A DNA stretch of 64,000 nt from Metaphire vulgaris (lineage: Eukaryota; Annelida; Clitellata; Crassiclitellata; Megascolecidae), in the NCBI GenBank assembly GCA_018105865.1, contig CM030865.1:12055113-12119112 (forward strand), in the 5' to 3' direction. Shown here piece by piece: positions 10,109-21,463 of this stretch (the first letter of the stretch is position 1; every line of letters starts with the position of its first letter). The notes beneath the pieces were generated by a model, which saw only the letters and a program-made list of their open reading frames with translations, did not search any database and was not told where the DNA came from. Position numbers and translations under genes: made by a program.

Positions 10109-10250
10109 TTGTGAATTAATTTCACACCTTTATGTCGTTTGTGAATTAATTTCACACCTTTATGTCGTTTGTGAATTAATTTCACACCTTTATGTCGTTT
10201 GTGAATTAATTTCACACCTTTATGTCGTTTGTGAATTAATTTCACACCTT
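10109..10250. repeat. 30-bp minisatellite, 5 copies
   Basis: Unit GTTTGTGAATTAATTTCACA plus CCTTTATGTC, repeated almost perfectly; the last copy is diverged at its end. Each unit contains a near-palindrome GTGAATTAATTTCAC. It lies in the 445-bp intron between exons 22 and 23. Confidence 0.95.
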
Positions 10251-10344
10251 TTTTTACACGTAAGAGGAATATCACGGATAATAGTTTGCTGCCTCTACTT
10301 GGAATATTTATAAACAATGTAGTTCGTTGTTTTAAAACTGTAAT

Positions 10345-10390
10345 TTACCCCCCCTCCGCCCCAAATTGATGATCCTAGAAATAACCCTAC
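10345..10390. mobile_element. Truncated CCTAGAAATAACCC-type MITE
   Basis: Only the end segment is present (CCAAATTGATGATCCTAG; AATAACCC), 16 bp from the exon 22 donor. Confidence 0.6.
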
Positions 10391-10405
10391 TGTATTCCTA
10401 ACAAC

Positions 10406-10666
10406 CTGGAATAAAACGAAACGAGAACTCGTGACAGGACGGATTGGCGTGGCACGGACAGCTCCCGGCACATGGCAACCAGAATTCGAACGGAGGTCCG
10501 TTGGTCAAAGTGTCGCGGTCCGTTGCACTGATCTCTACGACGTTTCGTCCAGCCGGATAGTTTTCGAAGATAACCGGACGATAGACGTCGGCAAATTCCG
10601 GAAAATTGTCGTTAACGTCCATCAGATTGACGATCAAAATGCCGGTACCAGTCAACGGAGGAAATC
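10406..10666 (-). CDS. Cadherin exon 22
   Basis: 86 codons with partial ends, phase 1 to 1. It encodes GILIVNLMDVNDNFPEF, ISATDRDTLTNGPPFEFW and a Cys-rich insert CAGSCPCHANPSCHEF followed by FRFIP. The NGPPFxFxLP phrase is diagnostic of the last repeats of CadN-type proteins. The acceptor is TTCTAG. The donor GTTGTT is poor, but it preserves FIPGGGDNGFGSG across the join. Confidence 0.88.
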
Positions 10667-10763
10667 CTAGAATGCAAGAAAATAAACACAACATTATTAT
10701 ACTGTAATTAATCGTTTCAGTGACTAACAATGTCAGAGAAACAGCCCAGTAAAAGTAGCAGTT

Positions 10764-11172
<409 letters not shown>

Positions 11173-11261
11173 TGTGAAAAGATCCTCAGAGCAAGAAGGT
11201 CAAATGTCTTCGTGTTCATCTTGAGAGCTGAAGGCTTCCCACTGGACGGAAGAACTCTAAC

Positions 11262-11395
11262 CCTTGTCAATGGCCAGGATGTTGACCCTGTGACCCGGAA
11301 GCGCTTCCCGGTCGAGGACCCTCGCAGTCGTCACCAGTCCGCTACCATCGATGGCAAACTGTCTATCGGGATCCGTCATCCGATCGATGGAATAC
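11262..11395 (-). CDS. Cadherin exon 21
   Basis: 44 codons with partial ends, phase 2 to 1. It encodes YSIDRMTDPDRQFAIDGSG, LVTTARVLDREALPG and NILAIDK. The acceptor is GACAG. The donor GTTAGA has T at +3. Confidence 0.88.
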
Positions 11396-12135
11396 CTGTC
11401 ACAGGTGATTCAACAGAACAAAAACCACAAAATATACACTGAGTCCGGAAAAAAGGAACCCCTAAACATTATATACATATCGCAATATCTACTTCGAACC
11501 CACACCGATTTAGACAAAATTTTAAACACATAAAGAGACATCTATTTGTGTCATTAGTGCAAAATTCCATTAGAATCCGTTTACCCGTTTGAGCGGTCTG
11601 TAACTTTTGTGGTCAGCTGATTACAGATTACAGTTTTCTGCCCATTTATTAGATGATGTAATTTTCTACGTCAATGAGTGTGTTGACAAACAGAGAAAAT
11701 GCTTTCAAATGAAGGTCATAGGGGCCATCCATAAATGACGTCACGCGTTATTTATAGATGGCCCCATATTCAGTTTAATTCTATAATGCAGAATTGAAAC
11801 GAGGTCTGGACTAAAAGATAAATAATTTACATTGACAGGCCCGTCGGAACTGAGGGTGCAGAGGGTACAGCTGCACCCCTGGAAAAACTTAGGAGGTGCA
11901 CCCCTGGGGAAGGAAAAAGCTAAGTTCGCCCCTTGCGTCGGATTCATGAGGAGAATCAGCTAACAACAGATCAATTTACCAAATTGCCAACGAAATGCAC
12001 CACCTGCTAGAAATTCGCTTAGACGGTCCAGGTCTACATTGGTTTTCATGTTATTATTATCAATGGGTTCAAGTTTTTCTGGACACAGTGCGTAATACGA
12101 CAAAGGAACATGACAGCAGTAAGCGTTTTGCATTT

Positions 12136-12310
12136 CGTTCAAATCAGAGATATTTTTGCACCTCCCCCCAATTTGAGACCGACACCCCCAAAAACCCCCA
12201 ATCTCAGCTATGGGATGACCTTTTTTTGCTTGTCAGACTTTTTTTGGCAGGGGACCTCCAGAATTTATGCGACACCCTCCCCAAATTGCTAATCCTAGAA
12301 ATAACCCAGC
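12136..12310. mobile_element. CCTAGAAATAACCC-type MITE
   Basis: Blocks AATTTGAGACCGACACCCCC, CTCAGCTATGGGATGACC, GCTTGTCAGACTTTTTTTGG and CCTAGAAATAACCC are shared with 23989, 38486 and 57898. It ends 43 bp from the exon 20 donor. Confidence 0.75.
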
Positions 12311-12352
12311 AGACTGAAATACATCCTGCAGGTCTTCGAACGTATGACGCAC

Positions 12353-12594
12353 GTAAACTGTTGGTTGGTTCCGGTGTCCCGGTCTGACGCGGTGAACTTG
12401 TGCAGCGTTGTTCCGGCCGTTACGTTCTCGTAGATGGCCACCTTCTTGCTGTTCGGCGTAAACAGGGGAGCGTTGTCGTTGAAGTCCGTCACCTGGACCT
12501 CGATGGAGGCAGCGTCCGTGTGAGTGGCGTCGATGTCTTGAACGAAGACCGTCAGATTGAAGACGGGACTCGGTAAGGCGTCGAAGTCGACCGG
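12353..12594 (-). CDS. Cadherin exon 20
   Basis: 80 codons plus 2 nt, phase 0 to 2. It encodes PVDFDALPSPVFNLTVFVQD, the linker QVTDFNDNAPLF, and FTASDRDTGTNQQF. The acceptor is CTTCAG. The donor GTGCGT in phase 2 matches exon 21. Confidence 0.9.
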
Positions 12595-12713
12595 CTGAAG
12601 GACAAGAATCCGGGATTACCACGGTCAGCGAAGCAGAGATGATGGTCAAGGGTCCAGTTTTTAGAACCCAGCCAAACCCATCAAATCCATGTCGGCCAAA
12701 AATCGGGTTATAC

Positions 12714-12962
12714 TTGATGATGATGATGATGACGACGACGACGACTACGATGATGTTGATGATAATAATGATGATGACGATGATGATGACGATGAAGTTG
12801 ATGATAATGATGATGATGTTGATGATGATGAATTTGATGATGACGACGCTGATGATGATGTTGTTGTTGATGATGATGATCAATTGCTCATATGTATCAA
12901 TATTCTGTTTAATCATCATCATCATCATCAGCAGCAGCATCAGCATCATCAGCATCATCTCA
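12714..12962. repeat. Interrupted (GAT)n and (ATC)n/(AGC)n arrays
   Basis: GAT-rich repeat 12714-12888, then TCATCATC/AGCAGC 12912-12960. They occupy the intron between exons 19 and 20. Confidence 0.92.
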
Positions 12963-13021
12963 GAAGTGCCAACGCTGTCGTCGTCGTCGTTTTGAAAAGC
13001 GGCAGCGGCAGCATCACGTAC

Positions 13022-13269
13022 CCTGAAGACCTTAAGAACGCCGGTGTTCGTGGCATCGATGGTCGCCATGAAGAAGAACTCCCGGGCGCGTTCGTCCAGC
13101 GTGTAGGTCAGCTTCGAGTTGATGCCGACGTCTGGATCGGTCGCCGTCAGCGAAGCGACCGACGCCGACTTCGGGAAACTCTCGGACATCGTCGCTCGTA
13201 AGACCTTCTGCGTGAAGCGCGGCGGATGGTCGTTGATGTCGTCGACGTAGATGGTAACCGTGGCGCTGG
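13022..13269 (-). CDS. Cadherin exon 19 (acceptor inside 80-bp tandem repeat)
   Basis: 82 codons plus 2 nt, phase 1 to 0. It starts ASATVTIYVDDINDHPPRF, continues VASLTATDPDVGINSKLTY and ends TNTGVLKVFR. The acceptor GATCAG and the first 18 exon bases are present four times in tandem upstream (13252-13570). The donor is GTACGT. Confidence 0.9.
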
Positions 13270-13570
13270 CTGATCAGGGAAAAACAGAGACACGGAGACA
13301 CGCATACAGCAAGCAGTCAGCGTTTAATCTCTGGTAACCGTGGCGCTGGCTGATCAGGGAAAAACAGAGACACGGAGACACGCATACAGCAAGCAGTCAG
13401 CGTTTAATCTCTGGTAACCGTGGCGCTGGCTGATCAGGGAAAAACAGAGACACGGAGACACGCATACAGCAAGCAGTCAGCGTTTAATCTCTGGTAACCG
13501 TGGCGCTGGCTGATCAGGGAAAAACGGAGACACGGAGACACGCATACAGCAAGCAGTCAGCGTTTAATCT
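13252..13570. repeat. 80-bp tandem repeat, 4 copies, spanning a splice acceptor
   Basis: Units at 13252-13330 (first base lost), 13331-13410, 13411-13490 and 13491-13570. They are identical by eye except one A to G in the last. Each unit holds the exon 19 acceptor GATCAG and its first 18 coding bases. Confidence 0.97.
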
Positions 13571-14137
13571 AGACCAGGGACGTAAACCTGGCGTCAACAT
13601 TAGGGGGGGGGTAGAATAATTTTTAAAACGTTGACCCCCCCCCCAGAAATATAAATATCCCCCTTTTTTGGGAGGGGGGGTATTGCATATTATGGTGGGG
13701 ACTTAAAATCGCCCATGAAATACGTCTTGCGAAGCCAAAAAGAAGGTCATCCTGATATTTTTATATTTTTCCCTCTCCAAATACCCTGACAAGGAAAAAA
13801 AGGTCATCCGAAATGAGAGAATGTGGATTTGGCGTAATTCTGGCATCAACATCATGGGGTAGGATAGAATTTGTTTACCATATAGCCCAAAACATTGGGG
13901 GGATAATTGATACTCTGTCCCCCGCCAACTAATTATTCAGGGGACCGTCCCCTGCCGTCCCCTCCGTGTTTTACGCCCATGATCTAGACTCTGGACTCCG
14001 GGGGAAACTGACAAGGCTGGGGGTGAAGTCAGCTAGGGGGCTGCTGTTAGTTGATGTAGTTTGCCAAAATTTTCGGAGGAATTTGAAATTTCCGGGGGGA
14101 GGGCAATTTTCCACCGGAAACGGTCTAGATTAAACCC
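13571..14137. mobile_element. Composite of CTAGAC-type repeats
   Basis: Imperfect, C- and G-run rich sequence. 13978-14137 matches the element at 6556-6733 (GGACTCCGGGGG; CTGCTGTTAGTTGATGTAG; TAGATTAAACCCTG). No coding evidence. Confidence 0.55.
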
Positions 14138-14651
14138 TGAAAGCAGTAGAGCTTCGTTATCTATATAGCGTGATTTAAAGTGGCTTAGGAGGCATCACTG
14201 TCCGTGTGAAAGCCACTAGGGACGCTAACGACGCTTGAACCTCGTTCCTTCAAGCAGCATACATGCTGGATCTAATTCGGACTGGATTTGGTGCGCCATC
14301 GGCTGATGCCCTGGGCATTATGATAGTGGCGCCATAGAAGTTGATTGATTGATTGATTGATTGATTGTATCAACGCCCCATAATCACTGCAACATTGGAA
14401 ACAATTTCTTCGCCCTAACTTCCTGTCCAGAAGGTCACTTGCCTAATTGCAGGGCTATTACCCTAGGGCGTAGAACAGAGATAGTACCAAAATCAACATT
14501 GAGATTTGAATAATAACCTATACAGGCCAAAAGAAATTCTCAAACTAAAGAAGAATGAAGCCATTCTACATATCTGGGAAACTGAACCACCGCGAAAGAA
14601 ACAGAGATAGTGCCAAAATCAATATTGAGATTTGAATAATAACCCACACAG

Positions 14652-14840
14652 CAGTGGCGGCTCTAGGATTTGGCAAGTGGGGGGGGCGTCGGAGTGGCAA
14701 CTTCTAATCATGGGGGCCAACCATTTGTTGTTTAATGTATGTAGCATTAAGTATAGGGTCCCAACTGGAGGGCCACTGGGGGGGGGCAGACACTCAATAG
14801 GGGTACGGGCCCCCCCTGCCCCCCGGTGGAGCCGCCACTG
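14652..14840. mobile_element. hAT-like MITE, family A copy 6
   Basis: Full copy with flanks ccacacag / ccatacag (7 of 8). Confidence 0.85.
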
Positions 14841-14978
14841 CCATACAGGCCAAGAGAAATTCTGAAACTAACGAAGAATTAAGCCATTCTACATATCTGG
14901 GAAACTGAACCACCGCGAAAGAAACCCCTTCCGCCGCCCGCCCGCCCGCCAAGACGGAGTCGAAACGACGCCGCTTGC

Positions 14979-15206
14979 CTGACATGGCCGGGGTCCCACG
15001 GTCCTTCGCCTGTACGACGATGTGGTACATCGACTGGACCTCACGATCCAGCACGTTGTTCAGCGTCGTTGAGATCAGTCCCATGTAGGAGTCGATCGAA
15101 AACAACGGCTGACTGCCCTTCATCGGAACCTGCTTCAGTGAGTAAGTAACGGAACCGTTGTTTCCGCTGTCGGCGTCAGTCGCTATCACTGTCAGCACCG
15201 TCATCC
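14979..15206 (-). CDS. Cadherin exon 18 (GC donor)
   Basis: 76 codons' worth, phase 1 to 1. It encodes MTVLTVIATDADSGNNGSV, FSIDSYMGLISTTL and AKDRGTPAMS. The acceptor is GTCAG after a T-rich tract. The only donor that keeps frame and the conserved PAMS ending is CAG followed by GCAAGC, so this looks like a GC-AG intron. Confidence 0.87.
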
Positions 15207-15298
15207 CTGACGACACGAAAAAAAAGAAACAAAGACATTCGATTTTAAACAAAAAAATAAGACGTAGATTCTTTCACTGATTCGGCAATGATATTATC

Positions 15299-15493
15299 CA
15301 GGAGCAGCTCCAGGATTTGGCAAGTAGGGGGGTGTCGTTGGGGTGGCAATTTCTAATCACGGGGGCCAACTATTTTTCCCAAACCTGGACTAGTGTAGTT
15401 GCTTAGAACGAGTACACCAAAGTATGGGGCCAGGGATTCAGTAGGGGGCACGGACCCCCCGGGACCTCCCCTCCTCATGTGAAACCGCCTCTG
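15299..15493. mobile_element. hAT-like MITE, family A copy 7 (degenerate)
   Basis: The interior matches family A (CTCCAGGATTTGGCAAGT; GGGGGCCAACTA), but the ends are altered and no clear target duplication remains. Confidence 0.55.
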
Positions 15494-15849
15494 ATTATAA
15501 TATACTTGGCAAAGCGCACATCTTGATGCCACATGTTCAACTACTAATGTCAATTCCACTTGAAATCATACAATATGAATAGCCATTTGAATAGCTTTAA
15601 TGAGGTTCAACTGTAATGTGCTTTCTTCGCATCACCGTTAGAATAAAGCAGTAATCCATGGTCGTTTAATGTAAAACATGACATCCAATTGTATCCTCTC
15701 ATTTTAGTATCTCATTGTCAATGTTGATCCATTGCTGTATAATCCAATAACTCTTTGATTCTGTAATTAGGGATAATTACTTGGATTTTATAACTTTCGA
15801 TCATTCAGTTCTGTTATCAGTTATTAATGAACGGTTACGAATGATTGAA

Positions 15850-15919
15850 TGATTGCCAGATTTCACCGACCCCCTCTCCAAGACCCGCCCCCCAATTGAT
15901 AATCCTAGAAATAACCCTG
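15850..15919. mobile_element. Truncated CCTAGAAATAACCC-type MITE
   Basis: End segment (CCCAATTGATAATCCTAG; AATAACCCTGG), 43 bp from the exon 17 donor. Confidence 0.6.
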
Positions 15920-15961
15920 GCTACGCCGCTGAATTGTGAAAACCTAAAGAGACAGTCACAC

Positions 15962-16280
15962 CGGATCTCGAGTGTTCCGGAACGCGGCCGATCAGTCGGT
16001 TGCGGTCGAAGACCGGCGCGTTGTCGTTCACGTCCCTCGGCATGATCCGGACCTCGGCGTATCCGGTCAGCGACGACTGGAAGCTGTCCGACTCGTCGTG
16101 CGCCAGGACGTTGAAGTTCCAGACGGGTCGACCGCGCGGCTGGTCGCGGTCGAGGCTTCGGGTCAGCGTGATCTCGCCCGTGTGCTCGTTGATCATGAAG
16201 GTTCCGTCGTCGACGAACTGACCGGTCAGACCGTAACGAATGCGCGACTTACGATCGACGTCCGGATCGGTGGCCCTTAC
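15962..16280 (-). CDS. Cadherin exon 17
   Basis: 106 codons plus 1 nt, phase 0 to 1. It encodes VRATDPDVDRKSRIRYGLTG, NEHTGEITLTRSLDRDQP, the linker MPRDVNDNAPVF and GRVPEHSRS. The acceptor is GCCAG. The donor GTGTGA gives the SG-MTVLTVIATDADSG join with exon 18. Confidence 0.9.
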
Positions 16281-16412
16281 CTGGCATAAAGGTAAAGGGG
16301 TAGGTATAGAGGCCGTCCATAAATTACGTCACTCATCCAAGTACTAACCGCGCTCGACGTTGCTTAACTACGGTGTCCTTGACGTCCTGTGTAACCGGTC
16401 GCACAACGACAA

Positions 16413-16672
<260 letters not shown>

Positions 16673-16756
16673 TGAGTGTTGTAACTGATTTTTCTCTTAT
16701 CTTTTGATACTAATAAGCTGAATTGATTATGATTTTTGATTTTGAAGATGACAGAC

Positions 16757-16936
16757 CGACAAAAGGTATTTTGGGTTGTTCTTCGATATTCCTGGTTCCT
16801 CTTCCGGTGCGTCGGTCACATTGTAGATGGCGTTGTCAAACTTCGGCGAATTATCGTTTACGTCCAAAACCTGAACGACGATTACCGTTGTGTTTGCGTA
16901 TTTATCGTCGAAAACTCTGTACGTTAGCTGGTAACT
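16757..16936 (-). CDS. Cadherin exon 16
   Basis: 60 codons, phase 0 to 0. It begins SYQLTYRVFDDKYANTTVIV, has the linker VLDVNDNSPKF, then DAPEEEPGISKNNPKYLLS. The acceptor is TTTCAG. The donor GTCTGT has C at +3; the join to VRATDPDVD in exon 17 supports it. Confidence 0.88.
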
Positions 16937-17045
16937 CTGAAATATAAAAGCCCGCCGATGAAGAGGCGCTACTCTTTTCTTGACCAGCCATCTTCTTAAA
17001 GGCTTGCAGGCCATTCCACCGCGCCAGATCTTGTACAGTCATATT

Positions 17046-17214
17046 CAGGGTCGTAGCGACGAGGGGGTATATCGGTATATATACCCTCCCCTCCCCAAAA
17101 AAAATCAGGCTACCTTAAAGATTTTAGTGTTTTTTTTAAGATTTTCAAAGTTTTTCAAAAGATTTATATCCCCAAATCGCATTATACCCCCCTCAATTCC
17201 TGGCTACGCCCCTG
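17046..17214. mobile_element. CAGGGTCGTAGC (family F) MITE
   Basis: Ends CAGGGTCGTAGCGACG / CTGGCTACGCCCCTG, exact duplication gtcatatt. The interior has GGTATATATACCC and AAGATTTTCAAAGTTTTT blocks shared with 25482 and 43257. Confidence 0.85.
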
Positions 17215-17328
17215 GTCATATTTAGTTATATTTACTAAGTATGCAGTCTCGAAGGCAATTCTTTGTTCGACAGGTGGTCGGCGTAAATTTCTAAGCACAG
17301 GTCTGATGTGGTCGGAATTCGTTAAATG

Positions 17329-17519
17329 CAGTGTTTTATCCAGGCCTGTTAGGGTGAGAGATCCCCAGCCTCAACACCCCCCTCTCCCCAAGTGTCGGCA
17401 CTGACAGCAATTTTGCATTGAACTATGTCTCTCTTCTTCTCCAGCCAAGTCAATTTCCCCTCCTTCTCCTCTTCCTCCTTCTCCTCCAAAAGCCTGGAGT
17501 CTGGAGGATAAAACACTGG
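17329..17519. mobile_element. CAGTGTTTTATCCAGG element
   Basis: Ends CAGTGTTTTATCCAGGCC / CTGGAGGATAAAACACTG. It ends 30 bp from the exon 15 donor. No clean target duplication. Confidence 0.65.
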
Positions 17520-17548
17520 TTGGACCGTTGGAGGTTCTTGAAACCGAC

Positions 17549-17664
17549 CCTCGGCCCCGTTTCGTAGTCGAGCTGACGGCGCAGCTTCACTTCGCCGAGG
17601 TCAGGATCGACGTTGAACACGCTCCCGACGTTTCCACCGGTTACGGAATAAGTCAGTCGACTCT
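17549..17664 (-). CDS. Cadherin exon 15
   Basis: 38 codons plus 2 nt, phase 1 to 0. It encodes SRLTYSVTGGNVGSVFNVD and GEVKLRRQLDYETGPR. The acceptor TTGAAG fits the split codon. The donor GTCGGT is weak, but the resulting LDYETGPR-SYQLTY join is canonical. An inverted-repeat element ends about 30 bp downstream. Confidence 0.85.
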
Positions 17665-17863
17665 CTTCAAATCAAACATCACAAACTCACAGGACACTGT
17701 GCTAGATGCACATTCAAACAGGCGGGGGGGTTGGTCGCCGCCGCCGAGAGGAATTCCGGGCCCCTGTGCGGGGACCCTAGAAAGTTTAAAATAAATCTGG
17801 TGACGACCTCTTTGGCAATGCTTTCGTCAGGCCCCCCATATAACCCTAGCCCAGACACTAATA

Positions 17864-17878
17864 ACAGTAATAATAACA

Positions 17879-17967
<89 letters not shown>

Positions 17968-17976
17968 AATAATAAC
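17864..17976. repeat. (AAT)n microsatellite
   Basis: About 35 units in the intron between exons 14 and 15. The rest of that intron holds the paired elements at 18348-19654 and a family A MITE. Confidence 0.93.
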
Positions 17977-18241
17977 AACAGTAATAATAGCAATGATAAT
18001 ATTACACAGTTTATAGAGTAGTTGCCATTGGAAAGACGACAAGATGCCAGGAGGGTTAACGCGTTGAAACGTCATAATTTATTTGAGGGGGTCTGACTTT
18101 TTGTGACGACGAGTAACGAGGGGGAAGGGGGCAAAAACTGTCAAAATCGCGTGGCGTCATTTATGGACGTCCCCTAATATAGTTTTCAAGATATTCAATT
18201 CTTAGTCAAAGTTACGTTTCTCAATTTCACTTTACGTATCA

Positions 18242-18341
18242 GTGTTTTCGGTACTGACAGCAATTTTGCATTGAACTATGTCTCTTCTTCTCCAGCCAAG
18301 TCAATCCCCCGCCCAAAGGCCTGCAGTCTGGATAAAACACT
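18242..18341. mobile_element. Short CAGTGTTTTC element
   Basis: About 100 bp with the right end GGATAAAACACTG; the interior matches 17401-17460 (CAGCAATTTTGCATTGAAC). It abuts the element at 18348. Confidence 0.55.
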
Positions 18342-18347
18342 GGCTAA

Positions 18348-18542
18348 CAGGAGCGGCGCTAGGAGGGTGAGTCCGCGGGTCCAGACCCACCCAGCCTCGG
18401 GCAGAGGCACACAAGCAAATTGTGCAAATACGCAGAGAAATTTTGATTGGGGGGTGGGGGGATGAGGGGTTGTCTTAGCCGGGTCCTGGCTGTGTAGATT
18501 GCATTAGACCCACCCAGTCAACAAAACTCAGCGCCGCCCCTG
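18348..18542 (+). mobile_element. CAGGAGCGGCGC inverted-repeat element, copy 1
   Basis: Ends CAGGAGCGGCGCTAGG / CAGCGCCGCCCCTG. The left flank is ctggctaa and the right flank agtatggg. These do not match each other, but match crosswise the flanks of copy 2. Confidence 0.75.
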
Positions 18543-18659
18543 AGTATGGGGCATTGCTAAGAAAAAACGGAGCATTCTATGTCTAGGTCTATAGGCAAGC
18601 AGTATCTTCAACCACGATATTCTCATCAAATTCAACAGACTCTAAGAGAGGGGTCATCC

Positions 18660-19030
18660 ACATTTACGCCTTAGTAGTACTATTGCTACAGTAGGCTATA
18701 GATGTGCAAAAATTCAGAAGTGTGATGAAACGAATTCAATCCACATTTTCTTGTGTCCCCATCTACATTGAGTCAAACCGTACTAGAGTAGGAAATATAT
18801 TCTGTCTCACTTTGATTCTAGATCATTCGAAATGCCACGAAAAATGGTGAGCCATTTGAGTCGATATTATGCAAAGTATTTCAGAAATCTTTTCTCTGTC
18901 ACATGCCTAAAAGTCGATCGAGAGATAAGAGCGGTCTTAAGATAGCTGGTTTCTTGTATCACAGGTTTAACAGACCACAAAATATTATAAAATTGATACC
19001 CTGTTTGACACTGTTCCGAAAGAACGGAGA
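18660..19030. repeat. Dispersed repeat carrying a short conserved protein frame
   Basis: Matches 37180-37480 over about 300 bp. The minus strand has a decayed frame with RIKVRQN and MGTQENVD. Related plus-strand copies are at 20870-20995, 28405-28530 and 39070-39175. Confidence 0.6.
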
Positions 19031-19072
19031 ACTACGTCGTAAAAACGGTAAAAACTACGCCATAAGTAGGCA

Positions 19073-19437
<365 letters not shown>

Positions 19438-19467
19438 CAGATTGAAAATCGTTTAGGACAGTATGGG

Positions 19468-19654
19468 CAGGGGCGGCACTAGGGGTGTGGGTCCGCGGGT
19501 CCGGACCCACCCAGCCTCGGGCAGGGGCATCCTAGCAAATTGTGTAAATACGCAGAGAAATTTTGTTTGGGGGGTGAGGTGTAGTCTGAGCCGGGTGCTA
19601 GATGTGTAGATTGCATTAGACCCACCCAGTCAACAAAACCCAGTGCCGCCCCTG
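19468..19654 (+). mobile_element. CAGGGGCGGCAC inverted-repeat element, copy 2
   Basis: Same family and orientation as 18348-18542. The left flank agtatggg equals copy 1's right flank, and the right flank ttggctaa equals copy 1's left flank with one mismatch. Confidence 0.75.
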
Positions 19655-19839
19655 TTGGCTAAAGGTACTTGAAACCGATCCTCGTTTCAGTGTGAAAATA
19701 TTGGCTGAAAGTCAAAATATAGTTAGTTAAAAAATAGATGTGCATTTTCCATGGGTAGACCCTCTAAGCGCAAATGCCCCTCCATTGCCCCAATGTGTTG
19801 GCGTCCATAAAACTGAAATATTTACGACAAAGTCTTAAG

Positions 19840-20033
19840 CAGTGGCGGCTCCACCGGAGGGGCCAGGGGGCCCGTGCCCCCTCCCCATATTGAGTGCCTG
19901 CCCCCCAGTGGCCCCTCAGTTGGGACCCTATACTTAATGCTACATACATTAAACAACAAATGGTTGGCCCCCATGATTAGAAGTTGCCACCCCAACGGCC
20001 CCCCCAACTTGCCAAATACTAGAGCCGCCACTG
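19840..20033. mobile_element. hAT-like MITE, family A copy 8
   Basis: Full copy with exact target duplication gtcttaag. It ends 53 bp from the exon 14 donor. Confidence 0.88.
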
Positions 20034-20085
20034 GTCTTAAGTAATGAAAACGTGAGGTGATGAAACTGTCGCTGAGGCTCTTCAC

Positions 20086-20229
20086 CTTCGTCCTTGTCCT
20101 CCGCCGTCACGGCAATGATCACGGTTCCAGGTTCCGTGTTCTCCGGAACTCGAGTTGAATAGTAGCGCTCGCGAAAGAACGGAGCGTTGTCATTCATGTC
20201 TGCTATGTGAATGTGAATTTCCGCTTCGC
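20086..20229 (-). CDS. Cadherin exon 14
   Basis: 48 codons' worth, phase 1 to 1. It includes AEIHIHIADMNDNAPFF, RVPENTEPGTVIIAVTAED and KDE. The acceptor is AAGCAG. The donor GTGAAG was chosen by the clean join to ESRLTYSV in exon 15. An element with 8-bp target duplications ends 53 bp downstream. Confidence 0.86.
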
Positions 20230-20502
20230 CTGCTTATCACAAATAAAACAATAAAAGCCCGGATGACAGCTGCACATTAATATTATGCAGTTCTTTGCTT
20301 ATTATTTTATTGACCCTGGCTCTCTAACTCAAGTCCTTGCCTTAGTCTGCACCGATTCGGGCGAACGTTATTACCAAGCTCATGGTTAAAAGTTCTGGGC
20401 TGTTTTGAGTTTTTGAGTTGGAAAAAGATAAACTTCTTCCTCATCCTCCTCCTCATGAGGAAACTATTAAACTTCAAAAGAGTACGCAATATAGTAGGCT
20501 AC

Positions 20503-20662
20503 CAGTGTTTATTCTAGGCCTTCTCTGAGGGGAATTCTCCTCCCCAAAGTTTGAAATGTCCCCCCAATCTTTGACATTTTGGCAAGTAGTATGACCTTCC
20601 AAATGTCTGTCCCCTAAAATTTTAAACTCCCCTAATGTCTAGGTGGCTATAATAGCCACTGG
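20503..20662. mobile_element. CAGTGTTTATTCTAG element, second copy
   Basis: Same family as 31022-31180, flanks taggctac / gaggctac. The right end is diverged (AATAGCCACTGG). Confidence 0.75.
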
Positions 20663-20849
20663 GAGGCTACGTAGTCTAGCAATATTATTATTTTCGATAT
20701 CTATAAAACCTGTTGGTCTATAATGAACCAGATATTCTTAATACGCCGCTCTTCCCTCGTTCGCCCTACTAGGCTACTAGTCATTCCACAAGATATTCGA
20801 CAGGACTTTCATTTAGTTGATGTCCCTCGTTCTCGTACAGTCAATGGCG

Positions 20850-21008
20850 TTAGTGTATAGTATGAAATGGCTGGGTGTGCTCTATTTCGAACCCTGTAGA
20901 TCAAAATTGAGGATGATATTATTGATTATTCTTGCAAAGGTTAAAGCAATGAAGAAGGAACAAGAGGAAAATGTGGATTTTGTCGGAGAATTTCTTCAAA
21001 TCGATTAG
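20850..21008 (+). repeat. Dispersed repeat, plus-strand copy
   Basis: Encodes LYFEPCRSKLRMILLIILA, then MKKEQEENVDFVGEFL, a diverged member of the same module. Confidence 0.45.
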
Positions 21009-21273
21009 ATTTTTGCATATCTAGGTCCTATACACCTTCTATTAAACAGGACTTCAATTGACTTCTCTCACACAGCGAATAATTATTATAAAACTTGTTT
21101 TTCATGTCTATAAAACCTGTCGTAGGCCTATAATGAACCTAATACTATTAATAGACATATTAAACGCATTGAATAGCCCTTTAAGCCGTACAAGAAAAAC
21201 AGGAAGAAGAAGTAAGTATTTAAAGTAAATAAGTAAGTAAGCACATTATCGTTGTATCCCAACACAAACAGAC

Positions 21274-21463
21274 CTTGATTGGGGGTTCCGGGTGGATAGT
21301 GGTTCGGTCGGTCCGACTGAGATCCATCTTCGGCGATTATCGTAATGTAATAGTCTTTCTTCATCTCACAATCGAACGACAGGACGGACCTAACAAGGCC
21401 GGTCTCTCGGTCGATCGAAAACTTATCGAAATCAACTCCTGCTTCTTTGATCCGATAGGTAAG
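21274..21463 (-). CDS. Cadherin exon 13
   Basis: 63 codons plus 1 nt, phase 0 to 1. It starts LTYRIKEAGVDFDKFSIDRE and continues TGLVRSVLSFDCEMKKDYY, then IIAEDGSQSDR. The acceptor is CTGTAG. The donor GTCTGT has C at +3. Confidence 0.88.

Noticed and set aside
10109..10250. Direct repeats resembling a CRISPR array
   Set aside because: The units are contiguous without variable spacers, and the DNA is eukaryotic.
17866..17975. Long homopolymeric frames (Asn, Ile, Leu, Tyr, Ser runs) over the trinucleotide arrays throughout the window
   Set aside because: They are translations of microsatellites with no flanking coding sequence or motifs.
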